Below are positions 6,164 through 12,746 of a stretch of 15,616 nucleotides of DNA, piece after piece (position 1 is the first letter of the stretch; the number at the start of each line of letters is the position of its first letter). Position numbers and translations under genes: made by a program. Source of the DNA: an uncultured Peptococcaceae bacterium (GTDB lineage Bacteria; Bacillota; Peptococcia; Peptococcales; Peptococcaceae); the NCBI GenBank assembly GCA_902492275.1, contig CABUKW010000061.1, forward strand, positions 1-15,616, written 5' to 3'. Below the pieces are notes generated by a model that was not told where the DNA came from, searched no databases, and was given only the letters and a program-made list of their open reading frames with translations.

Positions 6164-8632
6164 TTATTCGCTTACCAGCTCAACCTCGCCGTCTTTCAAC
6201 AGCGCGATCCCGTCTTTGGTAACGTCCACTTTCACTGTGTCGCCAGCCTGATAGCGGCCCTGCAGCAAATCTTCGGCCAGCGGGTCTTCCACCAGACGCT
6301 GAATGGTTCTGCGCAGCGGTCTTGCGCCGTAGGCTGGATCGTAGCCTTCTTCCACCAGTTTTTCTTTGGCTTCCGTTGTTACTTCCATGGCGATATCCTG
6401 TTCCTGCAGCCGTTTGTGCAGATCCCGCATCATCAAATCGACGATGGACAGGATATGTTCTTTTTCCAGCGCGTGGAACACGATGGTTTCGTCTACACGG
6501 TTCAAGAATTCTGGCCGGAAGGTGGCCTTTAAGGCATCCAACACGCGGGCTTTCATTTTATCATAGGCGGCCTTTTCTTCTTCCTTGCTGGTGTCAGCGG
6601 AGAAGCCCATGGTGCCTGCCGTTTTGATGTTGCTGGCGCCGATGTTGGAGGTCATGATAATCACGGTGTTCTTGAAGTCCACGGTACGGCCCTGGCTGTC
6701 GGTTAAACGGCCGTCGTCCAGCACCTGCAGCAGAATGTTGAACACGTCGGGATGGGCTTTTTCGATTTCATCTAACAGCACGATAGAATATGGTTTGCGG
6801 CGAACGGCTTCGGTCAGCTGACCGCCTTCGTCGTGGCCCACATATCCCGGAGGTGCGCCCACCAATCTGGATACGGCGTGTTTTTCCATGTATTCAGACA
6901 TATCAATCCGCACGATGGCGTCTTCGTTGTCAAACAGCACTTCGGCTAAGGCCCGCGCCAATTCGGTTTTCCCAACGCCGGTAGGCCCTAAGAACAGGAA
7001 GGAACCGATTGGCCGTTTTGGATTTTTCAAGCCCGAATGGGCTCTGCGCACAGCGCGGGAAACGGCTTTTACCGCTTCATCCTGACCGATAACACGTTTG
7101 TGCAGGATTTCTTCCATGTGCAGCAGCCGCTGGGTGTCTTCTTCCCGCAGCTTGGTCACCGGTACACCGGTCCAGTTGGACACAATGTTGGCGATTTCTT
7201 CTTCGGTTACTACCTTGGTTTCCGTTGTGGTCTGGTTCTTCCATTCCTCGCTTAATTTATTCAGCTCATCCCGTTTCTGTTTTTCCTGGTCGCGGTACTG
7301 GGCTGCTTTTTCATATTCCTGACTGATAACGGCGGCTTCTTTTTCTTTGCCTAACCGTTCAATTTCCTCTTCCAGCGCTTTCACATCTGGCGGAGCGGTA
7401 TAGGTCTGCAACCGTACCCGCGACGCTGCTTCGTCAATCAAGTCGATAGCTTTATCGGGCAGGAACCGGTCGGTAATATAACGGCTGGACAATTTGACTG
7501 CCGCTTCGATAGCATCGTCGGAGATTTCCACATTGTGATGGGCTTCGTATTTATCGCGAATGCCTTTTAGAATGGCAATGGCGTCTTCCTGAGTCGGTTC
7601 ATTGACTGTAATAGGCTGGAACCGGCGTTCCAACGCTGCGTCCTTTTCGATGTGTTTGCGGTATTCGTCCAGCGTGGTAGCGCCAATGCACTGAATGTCG
7701 CCGCGGGCCAGCTCCGGCTTCAGAATGTTGGCAGCGTCCAGCGCGCCTTCGGCAGAGCCGGCGCCAATCAGTGTATGCATTTCATCGATGAACAAAATCA
7801 CATTCTGGTCGGCCTTTACTTCGTCCATAATCTTTTTCAGCCGTTCTTCAAAATCGCCTCTGTATTTGGAGCCAGCTACCAGCGAACCCATATCCAGCGC
7901 GATAATTTCTTTGTTTTTCAGCAGCTCCGGCACCTTGCCGTTTACAATACGCTGCGCCAGTCCTTCGGCAATGGCGGTTTTCCCAACGCCCGGTTCGCCC
8001 AGCAGCGCCGGATTATTTTTAGTACGGCGGCACAATACCTGAATCACCCGTTCAATTTCTGTATCACGGCCAATCACCGGGTCAATCTTACCCTGCCGCA
8101 CCATTTCATTTAAGTTGCGGCCAAATTCATCCAAGGTAGGACGATTTTTGCTGCCCATACCTTTTCCGCTACCGCCCACATTGGCTTCCATACTGGACGG
8201 GCCGCCCAGCAGCGCCATCACCTGTTTCCGCACCATGTCGGGGTCTATATCCAATTCTTCCAGCACCTGTGAAGCTACGCCTTCGCCTTCCCGCAAAATG
8301 CCCAGCAGCAAATGCTCCGTTCCGATATAATTCACGCCCCAACGCACCGCTTCATCCTGCGCCAAAGCCAAGACCTTTTTTACCCGCGGCGTGATGGCAA
8401 TTTCATTGCCCACCGGCGTACTGCCAGGAGAAAGCATTTTTAAAACAATGTCTCTTGTTTTCTGCAAATCTACACCCAGACCAATCAAGGCACGGGCCGC
8501 TACGCTTTCCCCTTCCCGCAGGATGCCCAGCAGCAAATGTTCCGTACCGACGGCGGGATAGTTCATAGCGCGGGCTTCTTCCTGCGCGTAATAAATCACA
8601 TGCTGTGCTTTTTCTGTAAAACGTCCATACAT
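6164..8632 (-). CDS. clpC: ATP-dependent Clp protease ATP-binding subunit ClpC
   Basis: Class I AAA+ unfoldase that extracts and unfolds substrates, including phospho-arginine-tagged proteins, for degradation by ClpP. In order in the 822 residues: two N-terminal Clp repeats (about 1-145, each with GTEHLLLGILREGEG-type sequence), AAA domain 1 with Walker A GEPGVGKT (212-219) and Walker B ILFIDE (283-284), a coiled-coil M domain with UVR-like segment (about 419-460), and AAA domain 2 with GPTGVGKT (549-556) and LLDEIEKAH. A GTMGFSAD segment near 673-680 is in the place of the ClpP-binding VGF loop. The family opening MYGRFTEKAQ sets the start at 8632, with AGGAAGG eight bases upstream; the 16 residues encoded further upstream are unlike ClpC. 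It is the last gene of the ctsR operon, but a 393-bp repeat-filled gap separates it from mcsB. Confidence 0.98.
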   Translation of the reverse strand: MYGRFTEKAQHVIYYAQEEARAMNYPAVGTEHLLLGILREGESVAARALIGLGVDLQKTRDIVLKMLSPGSTPVGNEIAITPRVKKVLALAQDEAVRWGVNYIGTEHLLLGILREGEGVASQVLEELDIDPDMVRKQVMALLGGPSSMEANVGGSGKGMGSKNRPTLDEFGRNLNEMVRQGKIDPVIGRDTEIERVIQVLCRRTKNNPALLGEPGVGKTAIAEGLAQRIVNGKVPELLKNKEIIALDMGSLVAGSKYRGDFEERLKKIMDEVKADQNVILFIDEMHTLIGAGSAEGALDAANILKPELARGDIQCIGATTLDEYRKHIEKDAALERRFQPITVNEPTQEDAIAILKGIRDKYEAHHNVEISDDAIEAAVKLSSRYITDRFLPDKAIDLIDEAASRVRLQTYTAPPDVKALEEEIERLGKEKEAAVISQEYEKAAQYRDQEKQKRDELNKLSEEWKNQTTTETKVVTEEEIANIVSNWTGVPVTKLREEDTQRLLHMEEILHKRVIGQDEAVKAVSRAVRRAHSGLKNPKRPIGSFLFLGPTGVGKTELARALAEVLFDNEDAIVRIDMSEYMEKHAVSRLVGAPPGYVGHDEGGQLTEAVRRKPYSIVLLDEIEKAHPDVFNILLQVLDDGRLTDSQGRTVDFKNTVIIMTSNIGASNIKTAGTMGFSADTSKEEEKAAYDKMKARVLDALKATFRPEFLNRVDETIVFHALEKEHILSIVDLMMRDLHKRLQEQDIAMEVTTEAKEKLVEEGYDPAYGARPLRRTIQRLVEDPLAEDLLQGRYQAGDTVKVDVTKDGIALLKDGEVELVSE

Positions 8633-8705
8633 AACCTTCACCTTCCTATAAGGAATCAAATTTATTTCTACTATAACCATCTGAAAATCAAATTAAACAA
8701 AGGGC

Positions 8706-8742
8706 AAACCGCCACTTATCAGGCACTGAATTTTTGCGGTTT
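8706..8742. repeat. Hairpin, AAACCGC/GCGGTTT
   Basis: AAACCGC (8706-8712) pairs with GCGGTTT (8736-8742). The interior, CACTTATCAGGCACTGAATTT, is a diverged relative of the CTATAAGGCGCAGAATTTT blocks to its right. On the plus strand it is followed by further T residues; on the clpC strand the T-run is only three long, so it would be a poor terminator in that direction. Confidence 0.6.
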
Positions 8743-8770
8743 TTAAATGATGCATCCACCTACCACCTGT

Positions 8771-8800
8771 AGGCGCAGGAAAAATTTCGTAGAGCAAGGC
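8771..8800 (+). repeat. 30-bp direct repeat, copy 1
   Basis: Starts AGGCGCAGGAAAAATTTCG and is identical over 30 bases to 8906-8935, a period of 135 bp. It is flanked by related but diverged sequence. Confidence 0.9.
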
Positions 8801-8828
8801 AGAAAATCTAAAACAACCCAACAACCTT

Positions 8829-8869
8829 CCGCCTATAAGGCGCAGAATTTTTTGCGGCTGACTAGGCGG
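8829..8869. repeat. Nested hairpin, CCGCCTA/TAGGCGG
   Basis: CCGCCTA (8829-8835) pairs with TAGGCGG (8863-8869), and an inner CGCA/TGCG pair lies at 8841-8856. It contains CTATAAGGCGCAG (8833-8845), shared exactly with 8901-8913. Confidence 0.75.
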
Positions 8870-8902
8870 CTTTTTAAAAAGTGCGATGACTACCTGCCAT
8901 CT

Positions 8903-9029
8903 ATAAGGCGCAGGAAAAATTTCGTAGAGCAAGGCGGCTCTTGAAACGGCGATGCGAGACTATACACAAAGTATGCGAGTGAGCCGTTTCAAGAACAACG
9001 CAGCTATGCGGAATTTTAACCAGCCTTAT
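8903..9029. repeat. 127-bp imperfect palindrome (MITE-like) abutting the mcsB stop codon
   Basis: The ends are ATAAGGC (8903-8909) and GCCTTAT (9023-9029). The inner arms TCTTGAAACGGC (8939-8950) and GCCGTTTCAAGA (8983-8994) are perfect 12-base complements, and the sequence between shows patchy complementarity (AAAATT/AATTTT, TCGTAGAGC/GCTATGCG). The centre carries ATGCGAG twice and ATAC/GTAT. The last four bases of the right end lie inside the mcsB coding sequence and include its TAA stop. Confidence 0.75.
8906..8935 (+). repeat. 30-bp direct repeat, copy 2
   Basis: Identical to 8771-8800. Here it forms most of the left arm of the 127-bp palindrome. Confidence 0.9.
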
Positions 9030-10063
9030 GCCAGAATGGAACGGATTTTCTCCGCCCTAAACACATCCCTCTCCCCATCATCCATGGCGCCGCCGTGCAA
9101 TACCTGTAAATAACCGGGCTGAGCGTTGAGATACATCTGGTCAATCTGCGCTAAGGTCAGCTGATTGAAATAGCCTAAGCTGTAACCCAGCCGCACCAGA
9201 GAAATCAGTTCCAGCGCTTCCCGCGAACTCATATAACGGGCGTTAGCCAAGGTGCCGTAGGCTCTCCACACACGATCCGCCAACTGCAGACCGTTATGCT
9301 CCTTGAGGAAATTACGGGCGTTGCGTTCTTCTTTAATAATCTGCTGCGCTACCGACTGCAGGTTCGTCAAAATGTCCTGCTCGCTCTGGCCGATGGTACT
9401 CTGGTTGGATATCTGATACAAATCGCCCTGCGACTGACTGCCTTCGCCAAAGATACCGCGAACGGTCATGCCAAAGTTGCCCAGCTGATCTAAAATGGAC
9501 AGCCGTTTGGTCAAGGTCAGCCCCGGCAGATGCATCATCACCGAAGCCCGCATACCGTTGCCCAGATTGGTGGGGCAGCAGGTCAGATAGCCTAACTTTT
9601 CATCAAAGGCATAATCAAAATAGCTTTCAATCTGGTCATCCAGCAGCGTAGCCTTCTGCCAAAGCCCCTGCAAATCCAAACCGGGCCCGAAGCACTGAAT
9701 GCGCAGATGATCCTCTTCGTTAATCATAATGCTGGTGCTGCCGTCCTCATTCACAATCAGCCCCCGGTGCTGGTGGTCATCCTTGCTGTGTTCCGGACTG
9801 ATTAAGTGCTTTTCCACCAGCGCTTGCTTATCCAACGGCGCAACATCCTGCAAATCGTAAAACTTCAGATTGCTGTGGTCCTTGCAGAAGGCGGACATAT
9901 CGGCCAGCACAGCCTGCCCGCTTTGCTCGGTCTGCTTTAATGGAAAGGGGTATTTGGAAAAGTTACGGGCCAGCCGGATACGGGTGCAAAGCACCACATC
10001 TTTATCGTCTCCGGCGCCAATGGTCCATGGACTATTATTACTTTTGATAAGATTTTTAAGCAT
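9026..10063 (-). CDS. mcsB: Protein arginine kinase McsB
   Basis: Guanidino-kinase-fold enzyme that phosphorylates arginines on CtsR and on damaged proteins, marking them for ClpC-ClpP. Visible in the 345 residues: the nucleotide-site segment CTRIRLARNF (26-35), the NEEDHLRIQ block (115-123), the catalytic cysteine in CCPTNLGNGMRAS (Cys163), GEGSQSQGDLYQISN near 206, and the C-terminal RDVFRA (332-337), the RDxxRA phospho-arginine-binding motif that distinguishes McsB from creatine and arginine kinases. The loop reads NLGNG, where I would expect NLGTG, a conservative change. The ATG at 10063 overlaps the mcsA stop by eight bases (AATGCTTAA), with GGGTGG upstream, indicating translational coupling. 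A GTG at 10072 is an alternative start adding three residues. The 3' end abuts a palindromic repeat. Confidence 0.97.
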   Translation of the reverse strand: MLKNLIKSNNSPWTIGAGDDKDVVLCTRIRLARNFSKYPFPLKQTEQSGQAVLADMSAFCKDHSNLKFYDLQDVAPLDKQALVEKHLISPEHSKDDHQHRGLIVNEDGSTSIMINEEDHLRIQCFGPGLDLQGLWQKATLLDDQIESYFDYAFDEKLGYLTCCPTNLGNGMRASVMMHLPGLTLTKRLSILDQLGNFGMTVRGIFGEGSQSQGDLYQISNQSTIGQSEQDILTNLQSVAQQIIKEERNARNFLKEHNGLQLADRVWRAYGTLANARYMSSREALELISLVRLGYSLGYFNQLTLAQIDQMYLNAQPGYLQVLHGGAMDDGERDVFRAEKIRSILA

Positions 10064-10595
10064 TCTGACCACCCGCCTGTTCTAATTTTTTAATTTCGTC
10101 ACGAAGCTGTGCAGCCCGTTCAAAATCTTCTGCCTGAATGGCATTCTGCAATTCCTGCCGCAGCGCAACTACCTTCTGCTTTTCTGCCAGCTTGGCCTCG
10201 CCGCGCACCGGCACTTTGCCGGTGTGGCAGCTGTTGCCATGAATTCTCTGAATCAGCCCCGGCATATAGTCGGAAAAATAATCGTAGCAGTTGCTGCAGC
10301 CTACCCGGCCTAACCGACGGAATTCGCCGGCTGTCATGCCGCATACAGGGCAGGCATCGTGTGCCGACATATTTTTTTGTACAAAGGGCTGGGACTGGTT
10401 ATCCTGATTGAAGAAACCGCCGATAAAATCAGCCATATTGAAATCGGGCATCAGGCCCAGCGTTGGGAACGAACCCAGCGGTTCTTTTAAATGATTGGCA
10501 CACTGTTCACATACATGTCGTTCTTCTTTATGTCCATTCACAATTTTAGTATAATGAATGGTTGCAGGATTCTTTTTACATAATTCACAATACAT
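10056..10595 (-). CDS. mcsA: McsA, zinc-finger and UVR-domain activator of McsB
   Basis: Cytoplasmic adaptor that binds zinc, activates McsB kinase and modulates CtsR. The 179 residues carry four CxxC motifs: Cys3/Cys6, Cys29/Cys32, Cys82/Cys85 and Cys100/Cys103, enough for two zinc sites. The conserved HTGKVP follows at 124-129, and a C-terminal UVR coiled-coil motif lies at about 140-172 (LRQELQNAIQAEDFERAAQLRDEIKKLE), as in the family. GGGGTG lies six bases before the ATG at 10595. It is second in the operon, 131 bp after ctsR, and overlaps mcsB at its 3' end. Confidence 0.96.
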   Translation of the reverse strand: MYCELCKKNPATIHYTKIVNGHKEERHVCEQCANHLKEPLGSFPTLGLMPDFNMADFIGGFFNQDNQSQPFVQKNMSAHDACPVCGMTAGEFRRLGRVGCSNCYDYFSDYMPGLIQRIHGNSCHTGKVPVRGEAKLAEKQKVVALRQELQNAIQAEDFERAAQLRDEIKKLEQAGGQNA

Positions 10596-10726
10596 ACTAT
10601 CACCCCATCATAAAATTGATTGCATCGGTTTGCAAACTTTCTGACTGCCACGGCTGATATCGCACTGGCAGCCTGCTCGGCAAGATTACCGGCAGACGCG
10701 TTGAATTGGCTGCTAACGCAGCGTTG
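10596..10726. other. 131-bp ctsR-mcsA spacer with small hairpins
   Basis: Longer than usual for this operon. It holds a GCTGC-GTTA-GCAGC type hairpin (about 10710-10724) and a CTGCCA/TGGCAG stem, neither with a T-tract. I see no gene and no clear second promoter. Confidence 0.55.
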
Positions 10727-11200
10727 CTAAGTGTGGCGCATCATGTTCAGCATAGCCAGCAGGTGCTGCATCATCGACGCCCGCACCGTATCGCGCTGTC
10801 CTTTTTCCAGACCGGTTAAGACGCGATCCTTCAGCATGCTGTTAAACAGGAGCATTTCCCGCTGGCTGATAACGCCCTGCTGATAGAGATATTCGGTCAA
10901 CCCTTCGCTGTCGCTCTGGGTCAAATTATCGCCTACAGCCTCTGTTAGAGCGTCCTGAATATCGTCATCGTCCTCCAGCTGCAGGCTGACAATGCGAACA
11001 AATCCGCCGCCGCCCCGTCTGGTTTCTACCATGTAGCCCTGCACCGGCGTAAACCGGGTACTCAATACATAATTAATCTGCGATGGCACACAATGAAAAT
11101 ATTCTGACAGGAAGTTGCGCTGAATTTCTACGACACCAGCGCTTTCCTGTTCCAGCAGCGCTTTGATATATTCTTCTATTTGTTTGGACAAACTGCTCAT
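10727..11200 (-). CDS. ctsR: Transcriptional repressor CtsR
   Basis: Dimeric winged-helix repressor of class III heat-shock genes (clp genes and its own operon). It releases DNA on heating, when its glycine-rich wing changes shape, and is then degraded through McsB and ClpCP. The 157 residues show an N-terminal HTH with NFLSEYFHCVPSQINYVLSTRF (about 29-50) and the wing RRGGGGFVRIV (61-71), the temperature-sensing loop, followed by an acidic linker (LEDDDDIQ) and a helical dimerisation domain. AGGTGAGG about five bases upstream supports the ATG at 11200. Two CtsR boxes at its own promoter show autoregulation. Confidence 0.97.
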   Translation of the reverse strand: MSSLSKQIEEYIKALLEQESAGVVEIQRNFLSEYFHCVPSQINYVLSTRFTPVQGYMVETRRGGGGFVRIVSLQLEDDDDIQDALTEAVGDNLTQSDSEGLTEYLYQQGVISQREMLLFNSMLKDRVLTGLEKGQRDTVRASMMQHLLAMLNMMRHT

Positions 11201-11243
11201 ATGTCCTCACCTCAACTGCTTTCAATCTATGGTCAGCTTCCTC

Positions 11244-11260
11244 TTTGACTTTCCCTGACC
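11244..11260 (-). promoter_or_regulatory. CtsR operator, downstream box
   Basis: On the minus strand it reads GGTCAGGGAAAGTCAAA, two direct heptads with a 3-base spacer, matching the CtsR consensus RGTCAAA-NAN-RGTCAAA except at the end of the first heptad. It sits just after the -10 box, overlapping or directly following the predicted transcription start. Confidence 0.85.
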
Positions 11261-11268
11261 TTGGTTAT

Positions 11269-11298
11269 ATTATATCCAGCACACCCCACTTTATGCAA
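11269..11298 (-). promoter_or_regulatory. Promoter of the ctsR-mcsA-mcsB-clpC operon
   Basis: A perfect TATAAT (11274-11269) follows a partial -35, TTGCAT (11298-11293), at 18-bp spacing. CtsR boxes lie immediately on both sides, so repressor binding would block polymerase. Confidence 0.8.
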
Positions 11299-11299
11299 A

Positions 11300-11316
11300 G
11301 GTCAAAATAGGTTAAA
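11300..11316 (+). promoter_or_regulatory. CtsR operator, upstream box
   Basis: GGTCAAAATAGGTTAAA: direct heptads GGTCAAA and GGTTAAA separated by ATA, the canonical CtsR arrangement, directly upstream of the -35. Confidence 0.88.
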
Positions 11317-11477
11317 AAATCGAGATTAAATGAGAAAAACTAAGATAATCAATTATAATCAATTTTATTTTAAAATAATTCTAAAAAATCATGTTTTTTG
11401 TTATTAACAAAGAAAACCCTATTGTTAAAGCCGTTTTTCCTTCATAATATTTTTATGTTCTATTTTATTTTTCAAAA

Positions 11478-11510
11478 AAGGTCAAATTTCTTCTTTGCAT
11501 TTTTGACCTT
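11478..11510. promoter_or_regulatory. Inverted pair of CtsR-like half-sites
   Basis: AAGGTCAAA (11478-11486) and TTTGACCTT (11502-11510) are exact complements with a 15-base spacer. The half-site equals a CtsR heptad, but the geometry is inverted, not the direct repeat CtsR normally binds. The site could be a partial CtsR target or belong to another regulator. Confidence 0.4.
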
Positions 11511-11593
11511 AAACGCCAATCATCCCGCATCATCATCATTTTTTCAAAATCATTCCCCATATTTCGTCATGATTCCCCGGGAAATAATTTAAT

Positions 11594-11622
11594 TTGCGTT
11601 GGACCAGAAAATTATCTATAAT
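11594..11622 (+). promoter_or_regulatory. Promoter of the DUF4430/ECF-S gene pair
   Basis: TTGCGT (11594-11599) and a perfect TATAAT (11617-11622) are 17 bp apart, giving a leader of about 50 bases to the ATG at 11677. Confidence 0.7.
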
Positions 11623-11676
11623 AAAAACCACCGCGCAAACATAGCAATCTATTTTATTCAAGAAAGGAACTGCATA

Positions 11677-12102
11677 ATGGCACAGAAAAAACAAAATAAA
11701 ACCACCCTTTTATTGGCGGCTCTATTGCTCGTGGCTGTGTTAGCTTTCGCGCTGCTATACAGCGTGTTCTCGCCCCAGCCAGCAGAAGGGGCCAAAACAA
11801 TCCAAATTCAAGTTGTAGACGACAAGCAGCAGATCACCGACTATCAAACCCATACCGATTCCGCCTATTTACGACAAGCCTTAGAAGAAACCGACGGTCT
11901 CACCTTCAGCGGCACAGAAGGCCCCTACGGTCTCATGATTGAAACGGTCAACGGCGTTACCGCCGATTGGGAGCAAAATCAGGCCTGGTGGAGCATCTAT
12001 GTCAACGACGAGCTGGCCAGTTATGGAGCAGACAGTCAGCCCGTAGCAGACGGCGATCGTTTCCGTCTGCAATACACCACCGAAGCCGATGCTGAACGCT
12101 AA
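11677..12102 (+). CDS. Membrane-anchored DUF4430 domain protein
   Basis: A 141-residue protein with a short basic N-terminus (MAQKKQNK), one hydrophobic segment (about 9-31) and an extracytoplasmic domain. No lipobox cysteine is present, so it is probably anchored by the uncleaved or slowly cleaved segment. The domain (about 41-135) ends in the pattern WWSIYVNDE...G...PVADGDRFRLQY, typical of DUF4430 (PF14478), which resembles the C-terminal domain of transcobalamin-like proteins. AAGGA at 11664-11668 supports the ATG at 11677; the longer frame from 11599 overlaps the promoter. The coding sequence overlaps the next gene, an ECF-transporter S component, by 14 bases, which suggests one transport-related function. 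Capturing a ligand for that transporter is my inference; the ligand is unknown. Confidence 0.88.
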   Translation: MAQKKQNKTTLLLAALLLVAVLAFALLYSVFSPQPAEGAKTIQIQVVDDKQQITDYQTHTDSAYLRQALEETDGLTFSGTEGPYGLMIETVNGVTADWEQNQAWWSIYVNDELASYGADSQPVADGDRFRLQYTTEADAER

Positions 12103-12595
12103 GGACTTGTCCCGTTTGGGACTGATGGTGGCCATCCTGGAAGTGAGCAAGCTGGCGTTAGCCTCTCTGCCCAATATCGAGCTGGTCAGCTTCTGGCTCA
12201 TCTTGTTCACATTGCGCATGGGCTATCGCACCTTGTACGCCGTTTACGGCTTTGTACTGCTGGAGGGCATCTTATACGGCGTGCATTTCTGGTGGATTGC
12301 TTATCTGTATGCATGGACGTTGCTGGTGTTGTTGACGCAATGGTTCCGCGCACAGCAATCGGTATTTTTCTGGAGCATATTCTCCGCCCTGTTCGGCTTA
12401 TGCTTCGGCGCTCTGTGCGCCCTGCCCTACTGCGTCACTGGTATTCTAAACGGCGGCCTCCTTAACGGTCTGCTGGCCGGATTTTCCTGGTGGATTGCCG
12501 GCATCCCCTACGATTTGCTGCACTGCGCAGGCAACTTTATCGTGATGCTGGTACTGTACCGGCCCATGCGGAAAGTGATGGAAAAGATGAAATAA
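12089..12595 (+). CDS. ECF transporter S component (substrate-binding membrane subunit)
   Basis: A 168-residue, strongly hydrophobic protein with five to six predicted helices, the size and layout of energy-coupling-factor S components, which bind a vitamin, metal or metabolite and dock on a shared EcfA/A'/T module. The opening (DLSRLGLMVAILEVSKLALASLPNIELV) and the segment YGFVLLEGILYG...WWIAYLYAW recall S components found with DUF4430 proteins. Several tryptophans and aromatic residues line the helices. EcfA and EcfT genes are absent here, so it should use a module encoded elsewhere (group II arrangement). The ATG at 12089 lies inside the DUF4430 gene and has a weak ribosome site, so expression probably relies on translational coupling; an ATG at 12123 is a less likely alternative start. 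Substrate cannot be assigned. Confidence 0.82.
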   Translation: MLNAKDLSRLGLMVAILEVSKLALASLPNIELVSFWLILFTLRMGYRTLYAVYGFVLLEGILYGVHFWWIAYLYAWTLLVLLTQWFRAQQSVFFWSIFSALFGLCFGALCALPYCVTGILNGGLLNGLLAGFSWWIAGIPYDLLHCAGNFIVMLVLYRPMRKVMEKMK

Positions 12596-12640
12596 ACTGA
12601 TAGTTTCTTTCTTAGCGTACTGTTGTGACAATTACAAAAA

Positions 12641-12720
12641 TACCCATTTCAGTTTTTCCTAGATTCCTCAATTAAATCAAACATCTAATCCTGGTAATCT
12701 AAAATAACTGAATATGGGTA
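12641..12720. terminator. Long imperfect hairpin, likely bidirectional terminator
   Basis: TACCCAT-TTCAGTT (from 12641) pairs with AACTGAATATGGGTA (to 12720), and further partial pairing (CCTAGATTCC with GGTAATCTAAAA) extends each arm to about 28 bases. A-run before and T-run after (ACAAAAA... and CTTTTCTTTC) fit termination in both directions between the convergent ECF-S and permease genes. Confidence 0.75.
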
Positions 12721-12746
12721 CTTTTCTTTCACTTATCTATTATTTT

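Larger units (their letters stand above)
8633..9025. other. Gene-free repeat island between mcsB and clpC
   Basis: No coding potential. The interval consists largely of repeats: a long imperfect palindrome next to mcsB (8903-9029), a roughly 135-bp imperfect direct duplication (8771-8800 versus 8906-8935 is its identical core), and nested hairpins at 8829-8869 and 8706-8742. The last 70 bases before clpC are AT-rich; a TTATAGT-like stretch could be a weak -10, but I see no convincing -35. Most bacterial ctsR operons have mcsB and clpC nearly abutting, so this is an insertion into an otherwise canonical operon. Confidence 0.85.
11201..11676. other. 476-bp AT-rich divergent regulatory region between ctsR and the DUF4430 gene
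   Basis: No gene. It holds the ctsR promoter with two CtsR boxes, a tandem 10-bp duplication ATAATCAATT (11345-11364), a TTTGTTA/TAACAAA palindrome (11397-11411) with a third half-site at 11422-11428, an inverted AAGGTCAAA pair (11478-11510), and the plus-strand promoter of the DUF4430 gene (11594-11622). I see no conserved riboswitch core. Confidence 0.75.

Noticed and set aside
8701..8940. CRISPR-like array from the 30-bp repeats
   Set aside because: Only two exact copies, 135 bp apart, and the intervening sequence contains diverged copies of the same element rather than unique spacers.
11201..11320. CIRCE element (HrcA operator) at the heat-shock operon
   Set aside because: No TTAGCACTC-N9-GAGTGCTAA-like sequence is present; the sites are CtsR-type direct heptads.
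11201..11676. Cobalamin or other riboswitch upstream of the DUF4430/ECF-S pair
   Set aside because: The leader from the predicted start is only about 50 bases, AT-rich, and lacks any conserved riboswitch core I can recognise.
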